Part shown: one piece after another, positions 60,773 to 64,000 of the stretch
How positions within the stretch are numbered: the stretch's first letter is position 1
Layout of the letters: every line of letters starts with the position of its first letter
Source: Pseudarthrobacter chlorophenolicus
GTDB taxonomy: Bacteria > Actinomycetota > Actinomycetes > Actinomycetales > Micrococcaceae
Reading direction: 5' to 3'
Assembly (NCBI RefSeq): GCF_000962805.1
Contig: NZ_JZTW01000017.1
Span: 1-64,000 of the forward strand
Length of the DNA stretch: 64,000 nucleotides
The notes under the pieces: model-generated
Databases searched by the model: none
The model's input: the letters and a program-made list of their open reading frames with translations, nothing else
What the model was told of the DNA's origin: nothing
Position numbers and translations under genes: made by a program

Positions 60773-61642
60773 TTATCCCTGCTGCGCGGATTCCGCGTCC
60801 TGGTGATCGCGCCAGCTGTGCTCGGGCTCAAAGCCGAGGAGCCGCCGGGCCTTCCCGATGGAGAGCATGGTTTCGTGCTCGCCGAGTTCCTTGGTGACCT
60901 TGACGGCAGGGAAGACCTCCGCGGCGAGGCTGGCGCTGGACCGGCTCATCACGGTGTCCGCGTTGGCGATGATGAACGCTTCGAAGCCCGGTGTCCCGTT
61001 CTCCAGTGCTTTCACGACAGCCTGCGCGCCGTCTCGTCCGTCAATGTAGCCCCAGAGGTTCCACTTGCGGAGCATCGCGTCGGAGTCGAAGGACGGGAAC
61101 CGCTCATAGTCTTCGACGTCCATGACGTTCGAGAAGCGCAGGCCCACGATGCTCAGGCCCGGATCCCAGCGCGTCATTTCCACGGCCATCTGCTCTTCCA
61201 GCTTTTTGACCAGGGAGTACGTACTTTCGGGCCGTGCCGGGTACTCCTCGTCCACGGGAATGTAGGGCGGGTCGACGTCGAACGGCAGCCCCAGCACCGT
61301 CTCGCTGGAGGCGTACACCACCTTCTTGATCCCGGCGCGGCGCGCGGCCTGGAAGACGTTGTAGGTGGAGAGCATGTTGTTCTCGAACGTGGCGGCGTCC
61401 GGCAGGATGCCCGGGGCCGGTATGGCGCCAAGGTGCACCACGGCGTCGAACCCGTCGTGGCGGTCATCCACCCCCAGCAGGGCGTCCAGCACCTGGCCGT
61501 AGTTGCGCAGGTCCACCACCAGGAGCCCGGGACTGCGTGTTCCCGCACGGTCCAGGGTCAGGACCTCGTGTCCGTCGTCCGTAAGGCGGCGGACCACATG
61601 CCGGCCAAGTTTTCCGTTTCCGCCGGTGACGGCAATCTTCAT
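60773..61642 (-). CDS. NAD-dependent epimerase/dehydratase
   Basis: This extended SDR of 289 residues has IAVTGGNGKLGRHVVRRL for NAD binding (~3-20), VHLGAIPAP, YASSETVLG (catalytic Ser region) and the YxxxK in STYSLVKKLEEQM. It is close to the UDP-glucose 4-epimerase-like/uronate dehydrogenase group, but the substrate is not certain. AAAAGGA lies eight bases before the ATG at 61642; a 47-codon upstream extension was rejected because it overlaps adk and lacks conservation features. It follows the adenylate kinase gene by 25 bases and may be co-transcribed. Confidence 0.87.
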   Translation of the reverse strand: MKIAVTGGNGKLGRHVVRRLTDDGHEVLTLDRAGTRSPGLLVVDLRNYGQVLDALLGVDDRHDGFDAVVHLGAIPAPGILPDAATFENNMLSTYNVFQAARRAGIKKVVYASSETVLGLPFDVDPPYIPVDEEYPARPESTYSLVKKLEEQMAVEMTRWDPGLSIVGLRFSNVMDVEDYERFPSFDSDAMLRKWNLWGYIDGRDGAQAVVKALENGTPGFEAFIIANADTVMSRSSASLAAEVFPAVKVTKELGEHETMLSIGKARRLLGFEPEHSWRDHQDAESAQQG

Positions 61643-61667
61643 GGGGGTGTCCTTTTCTGTGAAGCAG

Positions 61668-62261
61668 TCAGGTGCGGGGATGGAACGAGGCCAGGAATTG
61701 CTCGACGGCGGCGATTGCCAGGGCGGTAATCTCGCCGGGATCTCCGGTGCCGTCCACGGACACCAGGAGTCCGCGGCCCGCATAGGCCGAGACTACTTCA
61801 TGCGTTTCCGTATGGTAGAGCTCCAGCCTGCGGCGGAAGACCTCTTCGGTGTCATCCGAGCGGCCCTGCTCCTGTGCCCTCCGGTGCATGCGCTTTTCCA
61901 GTTCGGCATCGGGGGCCAGCAGTTCGATAACGGCATCCAGAGCCCTGCCCTGGGCGGCCAGCATGGTGTCCAGCTCCGCCACCTGGGGCGCTGTGCGGGG
62001 ATAGCCGTCCAGCAGGAAACCGGAACGGAGGTCCGTGCCCTGCAGCCGGTCCCTGACGAGTGCATTGGTGAGATGGTCCGGAACGAAACTGCCGCCGTCG
62101 AGGTATCCCGCGGCCTGGCGGCCCAGCTCCGTTTCCCTGTTCACGTTGCTGCGGAAAATATCCCCCGTGGAGACGGCCGGAATCTTAAAGTGGCGGGCAA
62201 GGTGTTCCGCCTGCGTCCCTTTGCCCGAACCCGGCGGACCGATGATGAGCAGTCTGGTCAT
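61668..62261 (-). CDS. adk: Adenylate kinase, short-LID form
   Basis: The 197-residue kinase interconverts ATP + AMP and 2 ADP. It shows LLIIGPPGSGKGTQAEHLA (P-loop ~7-16), STGDIFRSNV (AMP site), GFLLDGYPRTAPQV and a short LID lacking zinc-binding cysteines between KRMHRRAQEQGRSDD and VFRRRLELY. GGAGGGA lies seven bases before the ATG at 62261. It is not in the usual secY-adk ribosomal context, so it is probably a second adk; the genome would have to be checked. It precedes the epimerase gene. Confidence 0.87.
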   Translation of the reverse strand: MTRLLIIGPPGSGKGTQAEHLARHFKIPAVSTGDIFRSNVNRETELGRQAAGYLDGGSFVPDHLTNALVRDRLQGTDLRSGFLLDGYPRTAPQVAELDTMLAAQGRALDAVIELLAPDAELEKRMHRRAQEQGRSDDTEEVFRRRLELYHTETHEVVSAYAGRGLLVSVDGTGDPGEITALAIAAVEQFLASFHPRT

Positions 62262-62542
62262 TTTCGCGTCCCTCCGGCGAAGTGTCCGTTGGCGTCCGGT
62301 TGCCACCGCAGCCGCGGCGACCGCTTCATTCTGCCGGGAACACCCCGCGTTCGCCAGTGGTGGAGGCGCGGAAACATGACACTTTCGCCTGCAAAGCCAT
62401 GTATATACTTCTGAATATCGGTTTAGCAGCAGGCCGTTGGAAAGTTCGTCGATCCAGCGACCTGAAACCCTTCCGGCTTGCCGCCGGCCGGTGTCCATGT
62501 CGCCTGGCTCGTTTTGACCTGAGCGAATGGCACCAGAGAATC

Positions 62543-63286
62543 GTGGCCAGCGAGTCAACAGCTAAAACCGATACATCCATCACTGAACACCTGCACGAGC
62601 TGGTCCTCAGCAGCTCCGACGTCGAGGACTTCCTCAACGAGCTGGCGCAGGTGTCTGCCCGCAATCTTTCCGAACCCGGCGACGAAATCCTGTGCGCCAT
62701 CACGCTGCTGCGGCAGCGCAAGGCCGCCACAGTGGCCAGCAGCAGCCCGGAGGCCGCGTCGCTCGGCCTCCTCGAGCACCAGTACCCTGAGACGCCCAGC
62801 CTGACGGCGTCCATGGAGAAGGTGACCGTGCACGTGCCGGACCTGGAAAAGGACGGCAGCTGGCCGGAGTACGCCGGGGCCGTCCTGGGCCAGGGCATCC
62901 GTTCCGTGCTTGCACTCCCGTTCCGGCTGGAGGGCGAAACCAAGGCCGCCCTGCTCCTGTATTCGCGGCGGCCGCACCGTTTCGAAGGACGGGCGCGCAA
63001 GTTCGCCGAGGACTTCGTTGGCCAGACCTCGCTGGCCCTTCGCCTGGCAGTGCGCTTTGCCCACTACAGCGAGACGGCAGCGAACCTGCGCGCCACCCTT
63101 GAATCCCGGACCGTGATCGATATGGCGGTGGGCATCATCATGGCGCAGAACCGGTGCAGCCAGCAGGACGCCTTCGATATCCTGAAGACCGCCTCCAGCA
63201 CCCGCAACTCCAAGCTCCACGAAGTGGCCAGCGCGGTGGTTAACTCCCTTGGCCAGGGGCCGGCGAGGACACACTACGACGGCTAG
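62543..63286 (+). CDS. GAF-ANTAR RNA-binding antiterminator
   Basis: This 247-residue cytosolic protein has a GAF sensor domain (~20-165, with SVLALPFRLEGETKAALLLYS) and a C-terminal ANTAR domain (~175-235: LESRTVIDMAVGIIMAQNRC, then QQDAFDILKTASSTRNSKLHEVA seen in part). ANTAR domains bind paired hexaloop hairpins in mRNA to prevent termination. Start is the GTG at 62543; the frame is open for 87 codons more, but those residues are Arg/Pro-rich and non-family. The 281-base gap upstream contains TATACT (62404-62409), a good -10, and no gene. A receiver gene follows by 46 bases. Confidence 0.86.
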   Translation: MASESTAKTDTSITEHLHELVLSSSDVEDFLNELAQVSARNLSEPGDEILCAITLLRQRKAATVASSSPEAASLGLLEHQYPETPSLTASMEKVTVHVPDLEKDGSWPEYAGAVLGQGIRSVLALPFRLEGETKAALLLYSRRPHRFEGRARKFAEDFVGQTSLALRLAVRFAHYSETAANLRATLESRTVIDMAVGIIMAQNRCSQQDAFDILKTASSTRNSKLHEVASAVVNSLGQGPARTHYDG

Positions 63287-63332
63287 CTCCGCCACGCTAG
63301 ACTGATGCCATCTTTTGGCCTGGGGGGCTTCG

Positions 63333-63776
63333 ATGGAACAACAACGTGTCTGCCTTGTGGTGGAGGACAACGACGATATCCGCGGTCTCATCACCGTGGT
63401 CCTGACGCGCGCCGGATTCGAGGTGCGGGCGGTGGCAAGCGGTGCAGAGGGCATCGCCGCCGCGGCTGATCCGGCCGTTTCCCTGGTGACGCTGGACCTC
63501 GGGCTGCCGGACATGGACGGCCACGTGGTGGCGCGCGCAGTCCGGGCACTGAGCAAGGCGCCGCTGCTGTTCCTGACCGCCCGCTCCGAAGAGGACGACG
63601 TCCTGGCCGGCATGGCCTCGGGTGCCGCCGCGTACCTCACCAAGCCCTTCCACCCCAAGGAACTCAAGGACCTGGCCAACCGGCTTTGCCCCGCCCCAGT
63701 TGCCACGGATTCCGCACCTTCCCCAGCTCCCCACGTTTCACAGGCCAATCACATCAACGGCAAATCCTTCTGCTAA
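63333..63776 (+). CDS. Single-domain response regulator
   Basis: The 147-residue protein is a CheY-like receiver with the acidic pair in VVEDNDDIRGL (~11-13), phospho-acceptor Asp in LVTLDLGLPDMDG (~55), Thr in LFLTARSEED and Lys in YLTKPFHPKELKDL. There is no output domain, only a ~25-residue Pro/Ser-rich tail. GGGGGG precedes the ATG at 63333. It follows the GAF-ANTAR gene; ANTAR proteins are commonly fused to receivers, so this pair may be a split version. No histidine kinase is in the window. Confidence 0.87.
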   Translation: MEQQRVCLVVEDNDDIRGLITVVLTRAGFEVRAVASGAEGIAAAADPAVSLVTLDLGLPDMDGHVVARAVRALSKAPLLFLTARSEEDDVLAGMASGAAAYLTKPFHPKELKDLANRLCPAPVATDSAPSPAPHVSQANHINGKSFC

Positions 63777-63798
63777 CTTGCCTCCGTAGAAATGGGGC

Positions 63799-64000
63799 AT
63801 GACATCCCAACAGACTCCCAAACGTAAACCAGGCCGCGTCAGGCGGGCCGTCATCGCCGGGGCCGTAGCCCTCACCCTGTCCGCCGGCGGCGCCACCGCC
63901 TGGGCGCTGGACCGGTTCGTGGTCCAGCATGTTGAGATCTCGGACGTCTCCGCATACCAAGCCAGCCAGGCCGGGACTGCCCAAAGCAGCACTGCCCAGT
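63799..64000 (+). CDS. Secreted or membrane-anchored protein, N-terminal fragment
   Basis: The first 67 codons are in the window; the gene runs off the right edge. The product has a basic start (KRKPGRVRR), a hydrophobic signal/anchor AVIAGAVALTLSAGGATAWA and then WALDRFVVQHVEISDVSAYQ followed by a Gln/Ser/Thr-rich stretch. The segment after the anchor is reminiscent of exported phosphodiester glycosidase-type proteins of Micrococcaceae, but too little is visible to assign it. Confidence 0.55.
   Translation, partial: MTSQQTPKRKPGRVRRAVIAGAVALTLSAGGATAWALDRFVVQHVEISDVSAYQASQAGTAQSSTAQ

Noticed and set aside
62282..62542. N-terminal extension of the GAF-ANTAR protein by 87 codons
   Set aside because: The residues are Arg/Pro-rich and unlike the family, and a good -10 (TATACT) lies inside the stretch, so it is more likely promoter and leader.

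Overview
The window is a high-GC, densely coded chromosomal stretch from an actinobacterium, most likely Micrococcaceae (Arthrobacter/Pseudarthrobacter type). This placement is an inference from base composition and gene content: a CvpA-trypsin (MarP-type) protease, a Crp/GlxR regulator, a homodimeric AceE, a GAF-ANTAR regulator and an HspR-like MerR protein. There are about 60 protein genes and one tRNA-Pro. No phage, transposase or CRISPR array was seen.

Layout. 1-11.5 kb is housekeeping and envelope: aroQ, MarP-type protease, Crp, a leftward DUF4177-RidA-NUDIX group, a class A penicillin-binding protein, a metallophosphoesterase and a heterodimeric ABC exporter. 11.6-13.5 kb has tRNA-Pro and a divergent pair that looks like a peptide signalling module: a small secreted precursor carrying IGNWPDPM twice, and an HTH-TPR regulator of RRNPP architecture. 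13.5-20.9 kb has purD-purC, a membrane-anchored molybdenum oxidoreductase, asparaginase and an endonuclease-like gene.

From 20.1 to 48.6 kb lies a purine-catabolic island. It encodes uptake (NCS1, AzgA-like and urate-type NCS2 permeases), guanine and 8-oxoguanine deaminases, a three-gene xanthine dehydrogenase set (fused FeS-Mo chain, FAD chain, XdhC), a MocA-like cofactor enzyme, urate oxidase, ureidoglycine aminohydrolase, an IclR regulator, malic enzyme, malate synthase and pyruvate dehydrogenase E1. Six copies of one 17-bp imperfect dyad (consensus WWTYCAYANTRCGAAAW) lie in the promoter regions of these genes, including aceE and the iclR gene itself. The simplest reading is a single IclR regulon. 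Malate synthase, malic enzyme and PDH together would form a cycle that oxidises purine-derived glyoxylate to CO2 while regenerating acetyl-CoA. Allantoinase, HIU hydrolase, OHCU decarboxylase and a recognised ureidoglycolate lyase are not in the window.

From 48.6 to 64 kb are mixed accessory and metabolic genes: a beta-lactamase-like lipoprotein with lost catalytic motifs, zinc alcohol dehydrogenase, GH15, DUF72, App1-type phosphatase, GH1, an orphan J-domain protein facing an HspR-like regulator, PAP2 phosphatase, epimerase, adenylate kinase, GAF-ANTAR and a single-domain receiver. A dispersed 62-64 bp palindromic element occurs five times (18.9, 20.1, 26.4, 40.6 and 42.3 kb), always between genes. 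All operator, promoter and repeat calls were made by eye and are incomplete to that extent.
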